From a virus: 37,903 nt of DNA. This document shows positions 8,901-16,920 of the stretch, piece by piece. A model generated the notes under the pieces. The model saw nothing but the letters and a program-made list of their open reading frames with translations, made no database searches and was not told where the DNA came from. Position numbers and translations under genes: made by a program. The stretch is from IMG/VR virus record IMGVR_UViG_3300006810_000136, positions 1 to 37,903 of that record. One strand, 5' to 3'. The number at the start of each line of letters is the position of its first letter. Position 1 is the first letter of the stretch.

Positions 8901-11225
8901 GTCGTCAGGAAGGTCGATAGCCCTAATGTAAAGGCCTATTCTGTTTTTGGTTTGATCCTTTCTCTCTGAGAAGGCATTGGGATTACCCGAATAGTTCGTT
9001 ACCCCGTCTAGCTGAGAGCTGAGATTTCTGGGCAAAGAATACTGAGTGTCAAGGTAGGTTCCAAACTGAACCTCAGCCTTGTTAAGCACAAAGAAGCCTT
9101 TTATTACATCTTGAGCGCCGTCAGGGTTGGAGCTTGGGTTAAGTGGAATTCTGGCGGCACCACCACCTCCGTCCTCTGAATCACCCTCAGAGGAGGTCCC
9201 TCCCCCACTCACAAATCTGTAATCATCAAGAACGTCGTCTTTAGAGAACTGTCGAACAGCAGTAGTTACAAGCTTACCTATAGCCCCAGTGTCTGGGAAC
9301 GTAGAATTATCAGTAAGACCAACATCTACGGTGTAGGACAAACTTTCTTGAGTTGGAGGAGTTACAGAGGAAGCAAACGCAGAGAGCTCGTTTACGGGAT
9401 CTCCTTCCGCAGGAAGTGTCTCACCGCTAATGATCAACGCCAAGGCCCTACTTATGTTCTCTCTGCTGAGAGTTCCATTAGCAATAAATGAGCAGCTAAT
9501 TGTAAATGACTTCCCCTGAACTATCAAGGGGTTTCCTGCGCATGTGCCAAAATCAGCATTTTGTGCCTGAGCGTTGTTTGACTGATTTGTAGCAGGGTCT
9601 GTAGCACTCCACTTCCATCGTGACGATCTAAACTGGCCGCCATTTAAGTACCACACCTTGTTTACTCCGTCAGAACACGCAAGAGGAATCCTTTTGAAGT
9701 TCTCAGTCATGTACTTAATAAACTGGGCCCCACTGTGCTCGGTGTTCTGCCACCAAAATCCCTTCGGTCCGTTAGAAACTTCACTCTCACCTACAGAGTT
9801 GTCTGGAGATCCTGGATCACCTTCGTTCTCTCCGCTGGAGAAGTTAAGAGCCCTAACGTTTCTGAGATATCCTTCATTGCTGAAGTCGTCACCCATTTGT
9901 GGGCTTTGGTGATAAGAGTTGTGAGCGTTGTATACGTGAAAGTTCTGATTGGGGGTTACGGTAAATGAAAAATTGATCAAAGACCCCGCGTCAACAGTTT
10001 CTTCAGTTATCGTAGATGTGTCGATAACAAACCCCATGTTCTTGTTCTGAGCACCGTCATCAGTCGTGTATGGTGAGGGAACGGTGGTAGGAATTGCAGA
10101 CACATTGTATACTGCAAAATCGGTTGCTCTTTCCTGTGGCTTCGGCGTTATTGTTGCCGAAATAGACGCTTGATCTCTGTTCTCCACGTAGTTCCCGTAC
10201 ATCAACCTGTTGTCAATGATGGTTTGAGCCTGTGCTCTGTATGGGAGCGCATCGTAGTCCTTCGTCTGAACATCTCTAGGGATGGCAGCATTCACCTCAG
10301 TGTTATTGAAGAGGTAAGTGACGCCCTTATCAACCTCAGAGAGAAGGAACCAAGAGCCTGACTCACCCCTCCTCCCAAGTATCTTAACGCTCTCCACCTC
10401 GCTAGACATGTCGCCTGTAGGCACGGTAATTTCAAGGGCGTTGTTGGAGTTGAAGAGAGATGAGCTACCGCTTGGACTGTAGTTGAGATACCCAGGTGGT
10501 ATGTACACATCTGAGTAAGTAGATATGGCGGACTCGTTTGAGTCCTTGTAGACGCACTGGTAAGCAAACTGAAATCCTTCTACATTCAGGAACTCGTTAC
10601 CAGTCACACTGGTGTCATTCGTCCACACCGCCGTAGGTGGGTCAACAGGAGTCTTTGTGCAAGCCAAAATAAAGTCAGACTCCCCATCGGTTGCGGCTGG
10701 GCCCTCTTCGGTTATGGCTCTGAGGATATTGAGCTTCTTGGGCTCATTCTTGTTGTCCGTGAAGAACAACATAGGCGTATCCTCGTACTCATCATCACCG
10801 TTGATGAATCTCTGCTGCGTGTAAGTGATGTCAGCCTTGACAAAGAGTTCTGGGTCAAAGTTGAAAGATGAAGACAGATATACAGCCACCACGTCATCGA
10901 CGTCGTGGTCGTCAGGAAGGTATCCGTTGGGATCGTAAGCATACACCCCATCCAGACTTGTGTTGTCTGGAACATGGACAAAGAAGTATATGACATCGTA
11001 CTTGCTGTCTATACACTTTCCAAGGACGTACTTTACGCTACCGTCCTCACCCTCCATATTCATAGCAAAGTTGGACTTGATAGGCTTGATTACCCCACCA
11101 TTTCCATCTCCGTCTCTACCGTCCTCAGTCACAGAGACGTTGAGGGCGTCGTACATGTCCAGCTTACCTCTAAGCTTTGAATCTAAAGACTTGTTGAGTT
11201 TTCTAGGTGTCCTCTTATCAATCAT
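5964..11225 (-). CDS. Giant tail-stabilisation (muzzle-like) protein with C-terminal dockerin/EF-hand
   Basis: The 1753-residue protein begins with a region like the N-terminus of crAss-like muzzle proteins: a basic start, VKYVLGKCIDSKYDVIYFFV near residue 65, then LFFTDNKNEPKKLNI near 155. Such proteins form the distal part of a short tail. The middle is beta-rich with many Gly, Ser, Asn and aromatic residues. The end contains VVGGYDPEKDSFILSVYN, a Gly/Pro linker and, from about residue 1709, DFDNNGLVSTADLLDFL. That last segment has the spacing of one dockerin-type calcium loop (D-x-D-x-N-G-x-V-x-x-x-D-L). The ATG overlaps the stop of the 283-aa ring gene by one base. The 263-aa gene downstream appears to hold the usual C-terminal portion. 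Confidence 0.75.
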   Translation of the reverse strand: MIDKRTPRKLNKSLDSKLRGKLDMYDALNVSVTEDGRDGDGNGGVIKPIKSNFAMNMEGEDGSVKYVLGKCIDSKYDVIYFFVHVPDNTSLDGVYAYDPNGYLPDDHDVDDVVAVYLSSSFNFDPELFVKADITYTQQRFINGDDEYEDTPMLFFTDNKNEPKKLNILRAITEEGPAATDGESDFILACTKTPVDPPTAVWTNDTSVTGNEFLNVEGFQFAYQCVYKDSNESAISTYSDVYIPPGYLNYSPSGSSSLFNSNNALEITVPTGDMSSEVESVKILGRRGESGSWFLLSEVDKGVTYLFNNTEVNAAIPRDVQTKDYDALPYRAQAQTIIDNRLMYGNYVENRDQASISATITPKPQERATDFAVYNVSAIPTTVPSPYTTDDGAQNKNMGFVIDTSTITEETVDAGSLINFSFTVTPNQNFHVYNAHNSYHQSPQMGDDFSNEGYLRNVRALNFSSGENEGDPGSPDNSVGESEVSNGPKGFWWQNTEHSGAQFIKYMTENFKRIPLACSDGVNKVWYLNGGQFRSSRWKWSATDPATNQSNNAQAQNADFGTCAGNPLIVQGKSFTISCSFIANGTLSRENISRALALIISGETLPAEGDPVNELSAFASSVTPPTQESLSYTVDVGLTDNSTFPDTGAIGKLVTTAVRQFSKDDVLDDYRFVSGGGTSSEGDSEDGGGGAARIPLNPSSNPDGAQDVIKGFFVLNKAEVQFGTYLDTQYSLPRNLSSQLDGVTNYSGNPNAFSERKDQTKNRIGLYIRAIDLPDDKHAVMTCMRRPWPGSNWYAYAPWNVPNGFRETPTGFVNKSLFPSGITNTPGVQEESSFSGALTNNIGLYEQGLAEDAENQYHQFNVPMDYLRKGYGDRLSAMKERDIFINHDRGEESEDNRAPWANVFGGLLPDAGWIASFTDDNRTIRFFDGEKPDGTPLYSLMDGQGGPGGSSPHPKSHYGNYTLYTQNGLGIEGRVNGIQNLGSAPLFSLSDVFQDPGGPTQFYETVHPGVYGPALGNNLMVGYNIRHSSVTQFFGNSENNWKNPKYLDQDTGEYTPAGVASSDSGLSGQPAYHPVSFTSSLPLLHGSEPFPPANGNGGAFLPVDYDEGSVGGAHGGTHHDGENDGQVYELKLSNADARNIQMYVLPPAVGLGRTFKAGANHSFGVIFYDDRGRPSNVHPIGSANAPWYSERPGFEGAVYMSITLSGAVPPEAKKFQIVYSGQTSYSRYLQYATAGAFISKGDSGNGNIYVSLNYLQDHPASLAKSFGARSVDGSQDIYTFRQGDRLRVVSHYNTESARVFNPQDYEFNIVDQVTLSEGTDNPLYDVEQDGEAPHPAKTGAFLILENNINALGFSFEDVEAGGNDINAQTHNWNKRCVVEINSPKLGSDEDSLVYYETGNVFDIADFNSEKTIQNGDSWWRSVPMNFSKIDSGFFETLITSQTSNSNLFPYYTESDRFSYKVLNSDVNGKGKFKVYLPDQQKSVRSSSITYSDKNNPASRVFTLTSFNPTKGQFKDLPIEHGDINYIANTDDSIFVIQSSRCSSIPVNRNIITDLGDTQSLVAAKAVLGTEGFYAGEFGCDDNPESVCEVSNTIYFASKSNREVYKFNRSSGIQVVSDINMKSYFRKLFKAAEQDEIDGLGPVKVVGGYDPEKDSFILSVYNLYDTDSNPVAEPDPDQGGNGGPVEVVDVVAVQLSDGEISQRLSTAQRADFDNNGLVSTADLLDFLSVLSSETSFNNEQTFTGDEANFLTSDDI

Positions 11226-12076
11226 CAGTACTTAGGAGCTAGTTTGAAATTCTTACGAGTTATTCTCATTGCTTCATCCTTGGAGAAGTTGGAGAGCCTT
11301 CTGTTAGCCTTTCTTCGCTCGTTGTAGTACTCTGATCTAGCCCGAGCCTTTTCGTTAGCAGGGATAGTTGATTTTCTCTCGCACAACTTGTAGTAAATGT
11401 AGGATCTCAGTGCCTCCTCTGCATACACATGGATAACAGGGTTGGTCGAACGAGCCTCATCAGCAACGTACTCCAATACAACCTCGCTGTAAGAGCCGTT
11501 TGTATCCACTTCTATTCTATTCTGATCAAGATTGATTCTGTACTCCCCATGCTTGAAACCCCCTCCAATACCATACAACCTTCCGAGAGATCCGTTGTAC
11601 ATGTAGTTCTCAAAAACGTAGTAATCGTAGTCCTCAGCCGTGTTTGAGTCTGGGGCAGTCGCTGACTTTGAGTCCTTTCTGTCAAGAATAAAGTTGCCCT
11701 CTATGTCAAGAGGACCATTTGGGCTATCTGTAATAGTTCCATCAATTACCTCTCTGGAGTAGTTGATATGCTTGTTCTCCCCAAATATCTTGAGGATTCC
11801 GTCAGAGTCAACAACTCCGAGTTTAATCATATCCACGTAATCATCAGGGATGGCCACAGTGTTGTTGGTCTTGTTGATGGTGAGCTTAAGGCTCTTGACC
11901 CTGCTTACGACGTCGAAACCAAGCTCTCTGATACCTCTCAGCGCAAAGTTTCTAAGCGCAGCATCAGATGCGTTGGCAGCAAAGTCATCAATATCTCTAG
12001 TTATCTTAAAATCATTGATAACCTGGCTCAGTGGAACGTAATTCATTCCAGAGGCCGAAACGTCTTGATAGGCCAT
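11225..12076 (-). CDS. Neck/tail ring (adaptor) protein candidate, 283 aa
   Basis: Visible motifs are YVPLSQVINDF near residue 14, a helix ending in ALRGIRELGFDV, then VKSLKLTINKTNNTVAIPDDYVDMIKLGVVD split by turns. The C-terminal half is very basic and helical (EYYNERRKANRRLSN). The KSLxLxVN-x(n)-LPxDYVdxvKlG pattern is one I associate with ring or tail-tubular-like structural proteins between portal and tail tip. Position agrees: it follows the 255-aa ring candidate (TAATG overlap) and precedes the muzzle-like gene (TGATG overlap). The assignment is by motif memory and synteny. Confidence 0.6.
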   Translation of the reverse strand: MAYQDVSASGMNYVPLSQVINDFKITRDIDDFAANASDAALRNFALRGIRELGFDVVSRVKSLKLTINKTNNTVAIPDDYVDMIKLGVVDSDGILKIFGENKHINYSREVIDGTITDSPNGPLDIEGNFILDRKDSKSATAPDSNTAEDYDYYVFENYMYNGSLGRLYGIGGGFKHGEYRINLDQNRIEVDTNGSYSEVVLEYVADEARSTNPVIHVYAEEALRSYIYYKLCERKSTIPANEKARARSEYYNERRKANRRLSNFSKDEAMRITRKNFKLAPKY

Positions 12077-12843
12077 TATTTATTTTGAGTTTCTTGTACG
12101 GCGTATCCAGAAATCACCTGATCTCTAAGCCTCACGCCAACCATCTTACAGATCTCCGCAATCACCTCGCCTATGTATCTCGCTGGAAGGTCAAAGTTCC
12201 TTGAGTTCGCAACGTCTGGGACAAAGAATCCTTCATTGTCAAGGGCCCCAAATGTAGCAATACGAGGCTTACCGTCATAATCCACATCTCCAATCTTCAC
12301 CCTACCTATAGAGGCGGCGTAAGCGGATGCAGGTTGTCTGTAGTAGGTCATGATGACACTATCCACAGTTGTTGGGAAGATCTCTATGTTCTTTGACACA
12401 AGGGCCACAGGGAAAAGGTCTGTAGGGGCCGAAAGCTTGCTGTTGAGGATGTGAGCCATCTTAGCTGAGTTGTACACCAACTCTGCCTGAACTCTGTCAT
12501 CATCATCAACTCTAATAGATATAAGCTTGCAGAAATCTTCTGGCTTGCTAAATACATTAGAGTCACCACTTGCGGAACCGTCAGAACCCCCAGAAAGGAC
12601 TTCTTCCACGATATATCTTGAGAGGTCGTCTTCAACGCCCCTGTAGGCAGACTCACCTTGAGAGGGGTCCACACCTCTTACCCTAAGGGAATAAGCAGCT
12701 GTAAGCTCTGAGTACATCTCCATGTAGACGTTCTCCTGAGCGATGGCAGCGAAAGAATTGAAGACCTTGGGGGAAATGAATCCTTTCTGGTCTTTGTTTG
12801 CCAAGTCCCTAACGGCGTTGTATACTTCGACTACGCTGATCAT
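12076..12843 (-). CDS. Neck ring/adaptor protein candidate, 255 aa
   Basis: The frame is open further upstream, but its first in-frame ATG is at 12843 (MISVVEVYNA), preceded four bases earlier by a TATATTTG box, so that start is chosen. The protein is helical at the N-terminus (AVRDLANKDQKGFISPKVFN). It then has a beta-rich middle with VIMTYYRQPASA and ends RNFDLPARYIGEVIAEICKMVGVRLRD. The combination of a YYRxP strand, an FDLP segment and a final I-x-GVxLRDxxV helix is typical, from memory, of phage head-tail connector ring proteins near the capsid. It is the first gene after a strong terminator and leads the ring, ring, muzzle run. Confidence 0.6.
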   Translation of the reverse strand: MISVVEVYNAVRDLANKDQKGFISPKVFNSFAAIAQENVYMEMYSELTAAYSLRVRGVDPSQGESAYRGVEDDLSRYIVEEVLSGGSDGSASGDSNVFSKPEDFCKLISIRVDDDDRVQAELVYNSAKMAHILNSKLSAPTDLFPVALVSKNIEIFPTTVDSVIMTYYRQPASAYAASIGRVKIGDVDYDGKPRIATFGALDNEGFFVPDVANSRNFDLPARYIGEVIAEICKMVGVRLRDQVISGYAVQETQNK

Positions 12844-12847
12844 ATCG

Positions 12848-12855
12848 CAAATATA
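12848..12855 (-). promoter_or_regulatory. TATATTTG promoter -7 box, 4 bases before the ATG at 12843
   Basis: This box lies directly downstream of the terminator at 12867-12886 and reads TATATTTG then CGAT then ATG. It matches TAnnTTTG exactly. It would restart transcription for the ring and muzzle genes after the terminator. No TTG element is seen at the usual distance, where the terminator hairpin lies. Confidence 0.5.
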
Positions 12856-12866
12856 CAACAAAGAAA

Positions 12867-12886
12867 AAGGCCCCTTTCGGGGCCTT
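12867..12886 (-). terminator. Intrinsic terminator after the 276-aa gene
   Basis: A perfect 8-base-pair stem, AAGGCCCC with GGGGCCTT, is closed by a GAAA (GNRA) loop on the minus strand and followed by TTTCTTTG. It lies 3 bases beyond the stop at 12890. The opposite strand lacks a comparable U-run, so the direction is leftwards. Confidence 0.9.
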
Positions 12887-12889
12887 CCT

Positions 12890-13720
12890 TTATGCTAGAC
12901 GCTCTAGCCGATCTTCGATGTCAGCTAGTACGGTGGATCCTTTCTCCGTGAGGCAGAACCTCGTCAAAACGTCGGTGGGGTCTTGTCCCACTGGAACTGA
13001 AACAATCTGCGTGTTGGAATCAAACCACTTGCAGGCGCTACGGTCCATTTTAATTATCTGATAATCAGCCGCTTGCTTGAGAATAGCGCGAGTTCTGACT
13101 GTCGGAGAATCAAAGGATTCGATAAATTCTTTTGGTTTGCTCTTGGCGATACGCAACAAGTTGTGGCGGATCTCCGCTGTAGGAGCATTGATGTTCACTT
13201 TGAAGTACAAAGCAACCGCGAACAAATCCGTGATCTCTGTGTCACGAACCATGGCAACTGCATCTGTAACAAGAAACTCCTTTTCGAGTTCCTTCTCAGC
13301 GTCCACCTTCTTGTTCACTTCCTTGAACTTGTTTCCACCGTTGGAAGCGTTGCCAGGGTGAAGCTCCAAGAAGCGACGAAGGTTGGGTTGGTTCTTGTCC
13401 ACAAAGATGCGACCGTTTCGGAAGATCACAGACTTCTTTACAGCGGCGCTTCCCTGCTCATCAGCCCAGATAGAGTTTTCGTTAGGACAGTAGCGAATCT
13501 CGCGAACACTGTCGGTCTCTTTGTCGTACACCGTCTCGCCTTGCTGAGGGAGCATGTATACGATTCCACCCCCACCAATGACTTCGAACTCCTTTCTTTC
13601 GTTAGGGGTTTCGTTGCGTACAATAGGTGGTCTCTTAGTCACCTTCTTCTCTACGACTGGTGCAGCCGTAGCTTCGGTCTTTTTGGGGCGACCTGGAGCC
13701 CGTCTAGTTTGTTGTGTCAT
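12890..13720 (-). CDS. Conserved phage protein of unknown function with AT-hook-like start, 276 aa
   Basis: The N-terminus RRAPGRPKKTEA contains a GRP core flanked by basic residues, as in AT-hooks, followed by a Lys/Pro-rich linker to about residue 40. The central part has FEVIGGGGIVYML, a beta-rich segment, then IFRNGRIFVDKNQPNLRRFLELHPGN in pieces around residues 97-123. The C-terminal half is helical. I recognise the central motif as recurring in phage structural regions, but no activity is known to me. It ends a transcription unit closed by the terminator at 12867-12886. A minor DNA- or capsid-associated role is possible. Confidence 0.65.
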   Translation of the reverse strand: MTQQTRRAPGRPKKTEATAAPVVEKKVTKRPPIVRNETPNERKEFEVIGGGGIVYMLPQQGETVYDKETDSVREIRYCPNENSIWADEQGSAAVKKSVIFRNGRIFVDKNQPNLRRFLELHPGNASNGGNKFKEVNKKVDAEKELEKEFLVTDAVAMVRDTEITDLFAVALYFKVNINAPTAEIRHNLLRIAKSKPKEFIESFDSPTVRTRAILKQAADYQIIKMDRSACKWFDSNTQIVSVPVGQDPTDVLTRFCLTEKGSTVLADIEDRLERLA

Positions 13721-13724
13721 TAAA

Positions 13725-15017
13725 TTAAACTTTGTATAGGTTATTCAAATCAGTTGCTAATTTACTACAAGATGCGGAACCGATGTCTTTTTCGATAACG
13801 CCAAACCTTGCAATATTCCCAATAAAGGCTGTCGTGGCCGCAATGTCAGCCACAGTTCCAAGCCTTTCTATCTTGAGATCTCCGTCAGTTCTGAAGTCTG
13901 TTGTTGTTGTAGGCTTGTATGGTATGGAGGCAGGGTCGAGGGTGGGTATAAATCCAACCAAGTCTCCATCTTTGTTGTACATGTACAGGTTTGATTCAGA
14001 ATCTCTTCTGATTACAAACACCTGAAAAAGCTGCTGTTCTTCAGCATCATTAATTGGATAGGTGTAGCTAACCGTTCCGTTTTCATCGTTGTCTACGTCA
14101 GTGTTAGGAAAGTCCCCAAACCTATCATGGTGCCTGGTCACAAACCTGCCAAACGCAGATGACCTCATCTTGGTGATTGCACCATTTGAATCCGTCAAGG
14201 TCTTTCCAATAGTTGGTCCAAAACACTCCCCGTCACCATCCGAGTAGATTGCATGGGCCCTCTCAGACTGGTAAACAACGTAAAGAGTGTAGTCGTTAGC
14301 AACAGTAAGAGTAGGGATGGTGAAGTTATCTGAACCAGTAAATCGAGCTGACCTTTTTGACAGATGGTCTGTAACGTCAGCGACACTAGGAGCCCCAGTA
14401 TTATGCCCAATATCATAGGTATTACCGCCTGTGCCGTCATTAGCCCACGAGTTTATCTCATGACCTACAGTCTTTGATTCCAGTTCAGTATGATTGTAAT
14501 CTACGATAGGCTTGTTCTCTGAAATGCCGAAGTCAATGCCAGCAATGGTTGTTGACACTACGTCTGCCCCCACCGTACCAGTACTTCCGATAAAGCTCTG
14601 TGTGCTGGCCTCACCAGTAATCCTTTTTGTGGGGTTGATGTGAATCTTAGATTCAATCTTGCTGTCGTAAGACACAGGAGAGAACGTAGAGGTTTGATCC
14701 ACTGCATCGAACTTCATCACAGACTCGCCACCCTGACGAGAGATGAATGCGAGGATAGACTCGATGAGGGCTACCTCCTTGCCGATCTCACAAGGAATCT
14801 TTACTGAGGTTTTCTCAAGGGACTCACCGTCTGTGAGGTTGCTCTCTTCGTACTTAGTAGCCCCATTGAAGGAGAGTACGATATGGCCCTTACCCGCGCT
14901 TGCAAACGCTAGGCTGTCGGCAGGAAGAGCGAGAACACTAAGGCCTTGGCCACTGTCTGATGCAGTGACGCTTGAGGCGTTGATCTCTTCCTTTCTAAAT
15001 AAGAAAAACTTTTTCAT
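13725..15017 (-). CDS. Capsid/virion-associated protein with C-terminal LamG-like domain, 430 aa
   Basis: The first 120 residues form a compact module starting MKKFFLFRKEEINAS, with VLALPADSLAF, IVLSFNGATKYEESNLTDGE and MKFDAVDQTSTF. From memory, this N-terminal module recurs in phage proteins coded next to the capsid gene. Residues from about 195 onward look like a concanavalin/LamG jelly roll: alternating strands, RSARFTGSDNFTIP, YTLYVVYQSE, then a final IARFGVIEKD. That suggests glycan binding on the virion surface. The gene follows a strong terminator at 15033-15059, so it needs its own promoter or read-through. The lectin call is by pattern only. Confidence 0.6.
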   Translation of the reverse strand: MKKFFLFRKEEINASSVTASDSGQGLSVLALPADSLAFASAGKGHIVLSFNGATKYEESNLTDGESLEKTSVKIPCEIGKEVALIESILAFISRQGGESVMKFDAVDQTSTFSPVSYDSKIESKIHINPTKRITGEASTQSFIGSTGTVGADVVSTTIAGIDFGISENKPIVDYNHTELESKTVGHEINSWANDGTGGNTYDIGHNTGAPSVADVTDHLSKRSARFTGSDNFTIPTLTVANDYTLYVVYQSERAHAIYSDGDGECFGPTIGKTLTDSNGAITKMRSSAFGRFVTRHHDRFGDFPNTDVDNDENGTVSYTYPINDAEEQQLFQVFVIRRDSESNLYMYNKDGDLVGFIPTLDPASIPYKPTTTTDFRTDGDLKIERLGTVADIAATTAFIGNIARFGVIEKDIGSASCSKLATDLNNLYKV

Positions 15018-15020
15018 GCA

Positions 15021-15059
15021 ATTAAAATAAAAGGGGGGAAGAGCGATTCCCTGCCCCCC
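15021..15059 (-). terminator. Intrinsic terminator between the 117-aa and 430-aa genes
   Basis: On the minus strand a run of six G (15059-15054) can pair with six C (15038-15033). An alternative inner stem is GGGAA with TTCCC. A T-rich tract, TTTTATTTTAAT (15032-15021), follows at once. This is a textbook leftward terminator, directly before the ATG at 15017. Confidence 0.8.
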
Positions 15060-15067
15060 AATTACGA

Positions 15068-15421
15068 TTATGTAGCAGACACAGTTGCTGAACCGCTACC
15101 AAGCGGCAACAAGCCAATGTCTTCGTTTACGTACAAGAATGATGCAAAATCCTTTGCAGGGATTTCAAAAGTATCCATGTCAGCACCTCCGAATGGAGAG
15201 CCACCAAGGGTGACCTTAAGAGCACCAGCCGTATCGTTAGCAACAATAACAACCGTGCCAGCAGCCACATCGACTCCAGAAGGAGCTTCCAATGTGAATG
15301 CGCCACTCATGTTAATTCTGCTAGTCAAACCATTCCATGCTCCTGCAGCGCCGATATCTTGAACGGCGTCATCCTTCACGATCAAGAATGCGTTCTTTTC
15401 TGAAAATTTTCCTCCAGCCAT
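15068..15421 (-). CDS. Small beta-rich virion protein, decoration candidate, 117 aa
   Basis: The frame is open to 15475, but the ATG at 15421 (MAGGKFSEKN) gives a compact protein. The upstream extension would run through the C(UUCG)G hairpin. The sequence alternates Gly, Ala, Thr and Val with short strands (AFTLEAPSGV, GTVVIVANDT, ALKVTLGGSP) and no long helix, consistent with a small beta-sandwich. It lies directly after the capsid gene, separated by the hairpin at 15449-15466, and is followed by a strong terminator. A capsid decoration or cement role is likely from position but unproved. Confidence 0.55.
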   Translation of the reverse strand: MAGGKFSEKNAFLIVKDDAVQDIGAAGAWNGLTSRINMSGAFTLEAPSGVDVAAGTVVIVANDTAGALKVTLGGSPFGGADMDTFEIPAKDFASFLYVNEDIGLLPLGSGSATVSAT

Positions 15422-15448
15422 GATTAAAGGTGTTATGAAGATCAGAGC

Positions 15449-15466
15449 GAGAGCCCGAAGGCTCTC
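15449..15466 (-). promoter_or_regulatory. C(UUCG)G hairpin just after the capsid gene
   Basis: A perfect 7-base-pair stem (GAGAGCC with GGCTCTC) is closed on the minus-strand RNA by UUCG with a C-G closing pair, one of the most stable RNA tetraloops. It lies 20 bases after the capsid stop and has no U-run, so it is not a classical terminator. It may stabilise the 3' end of the capsid message or attenuate the next gene. Confidence 0.65.
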
Positions 15467-15485
15467 ACCCGTCACCTCAGGTTTA

Positions 15486-16907
15486 TTATCCCTCGATCAA
15501 GACGTGCTGGTTGGCAGCTCTCGTGATCAAGTTAATCTCAGAACGGTAGTGGAAGGTCATCACGTCCTTACCAGCGTCGCCGTTGGTGTGGCCCATGATT
15601 CCGCCGCCAGTTACCCAGTGCTCCAACTCACGGCTGTAGCCGTTAGAAGCCTTGTAGTTCATCTCCAACGCAGGAGCCTTAGTTCCAGTGCGTGGGTCAA
15701 CAACTTGAGTCATTGGGCACATAGCACCTTGGATCTTGGTTGAAGCACCACCCAAAGTTGGGTCGTTCAACAACTTCCAGTCGTGCTTGTGGAAGGTGTA
15801 TCCACCGCGAGTGAATGACTTAAAGCCGAGCTTCACAGCCAAGTCAGCGTCGTTGTTAAACGCACCGAACTGACCAGCCAAACCAGCAGTCACCTGAGTA
15901 GCGATACCTGCAGCCAACATGTCGTCGATAGCGAGGTCTTGCTTTCTGTTCAAGTACATAGCGTACTCAGCAGGAGCACCTTGCTTGTCCAACTCGATGA
16001 TGATGTCGTCGAAGTTAGAGAGAGTCAAAGGAGCAGCCTCTGCGCCAGTAGCAACCAAACCTCTGTCCTTGATGGCAGCGAAGTAACCTTCAGAACCAGC
16101 GATGTCAGCACCAGTAGCGGCACCACCATCGTGGAGCTCACCGTACAACATCATCATCTCTCTGCGGTCCTCGAAGCGCTTGCGAGCTTCCTGCTCACCG
16201 TACATGAACCATCTGTAATCGCCGTTGCCAACGTTCACGTAACCGACGTTAGTGGCCTGTGAACCATTGACTTGGTAGCGATCCTTGATGATCATGAATG
16301 GGTTCTTGTAACGCTTCAATTCTGGCTGCATGAAGTGCTCAGGCTGATCAGAACCTTGTGCATACAAGTTGCCGAGAACGACAAACTCCTGGTTTCCAGC
16401 GAGGTCGTCAGAAGCGCTCATTACAGCGCCATCCAAACGAGCCAAAACGAGTTCGTCAGCATCAGTACCGCCAGGAGAGTTAGCTCTGTTATCCTCAGTA
16501 ACGATGTAACGAACACCAGTAGAAGCGTTCATAATCACGTCACGAGTCTGAGCAAACTTAGTGGTTGCTGGGTCTTCGGTGGTGTCAGCAGCGATGACGA
16601 AGTTACCAGTAGCACCTGTTCCAGCGGTAGTAGCAGCCAAAGTCAGTGTTCTGTGACGACGACCTTCTTCGAAGTATTCGATTTGGTCGGCAGCACCTGC
16701 GTTGTTCACAGCACCAGTGAGCTTCAAGAAGCCAGTGATACCCTGATCACCAAAGGTCTTGATCAAGAGGTCGCGGACCTCAGGCTTGTTGACATCGTTT
16801 GCGCCAGTCAACAATTCGTCGAGAGAAGTGTACTTCTCGGGGGTAAGTCTAAAGGCGGGATTTCTATCGTGTACACCGCCTGTTGGAGTACTTGGGCTAG
16901 TAGCCAT
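15486..16907 (-). CDS. Major capsid protein (HK97-fold candidate), 473 aa
   Basis: The 473-residue protein follows the scaffold-like gene by 13 bases, the usual order. It begins with a disordered Ser/Thr/Pro-rich stretch, then LTPEKYTSLDELLTGAND and an N-terminal helix. Further on it has HFMQPELKRYKNPFMIIKDRYQV and WFMYGEQEARKRFEDRREMMMLYGE, a long charged helix as expected for the HK97 spine helix. The C-terminal half has mixed alpha/beta character and ends in strands. Codon choice is more biased than in the neighbours (many GCA, ACC and AAC), as in a highly expressed gene. A stable hairpin lies just downstream. A fold search would settle it. Confidence 0.75.
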   Translation of the reverse strand: MATSPSTPTGGVHDRNPAFRLTPEKYTSLDELLTGANDVNKPEVRDLLIKTFGDQGITGFLKLTGAVNNAGAADQIEYFEEGRRHRTLTLAATTAGTGATGNFVIAADTTEDPATTKFAQTRDVIMNASTGVRYIVTEDNRANSPGGTDADELVLARLDGAVMSASDDLAGNQEFVVLGNLYAQGSDQPEHFMQPELKRYKNPFMIIKDRYQVNGSQATNVGYVNVGNGDYRWFMYGEQEARKRFEDRREMMMLYGELHDGGAATGADIAGSEGYFAAIKDRGLVATGAEAAPLTLSNFDDIIIELDKQGAPAEYAMYLNRKQDLAIDDMLAAGIATQVTAGLAGQFGAFNNDADLAVKLGFKSFTRGGYTFHKHDWKLLNDPTLGGASTKIQGAMCPMTQVVDPRTGTKAPALEMNYKASNGYSRELEHWVTGGGIMGHTNGDAGKDVMTFHYRSEINLITRAANQHVLIEG

Positions 16908-16920
16908 AGTTTCTTAGTTT

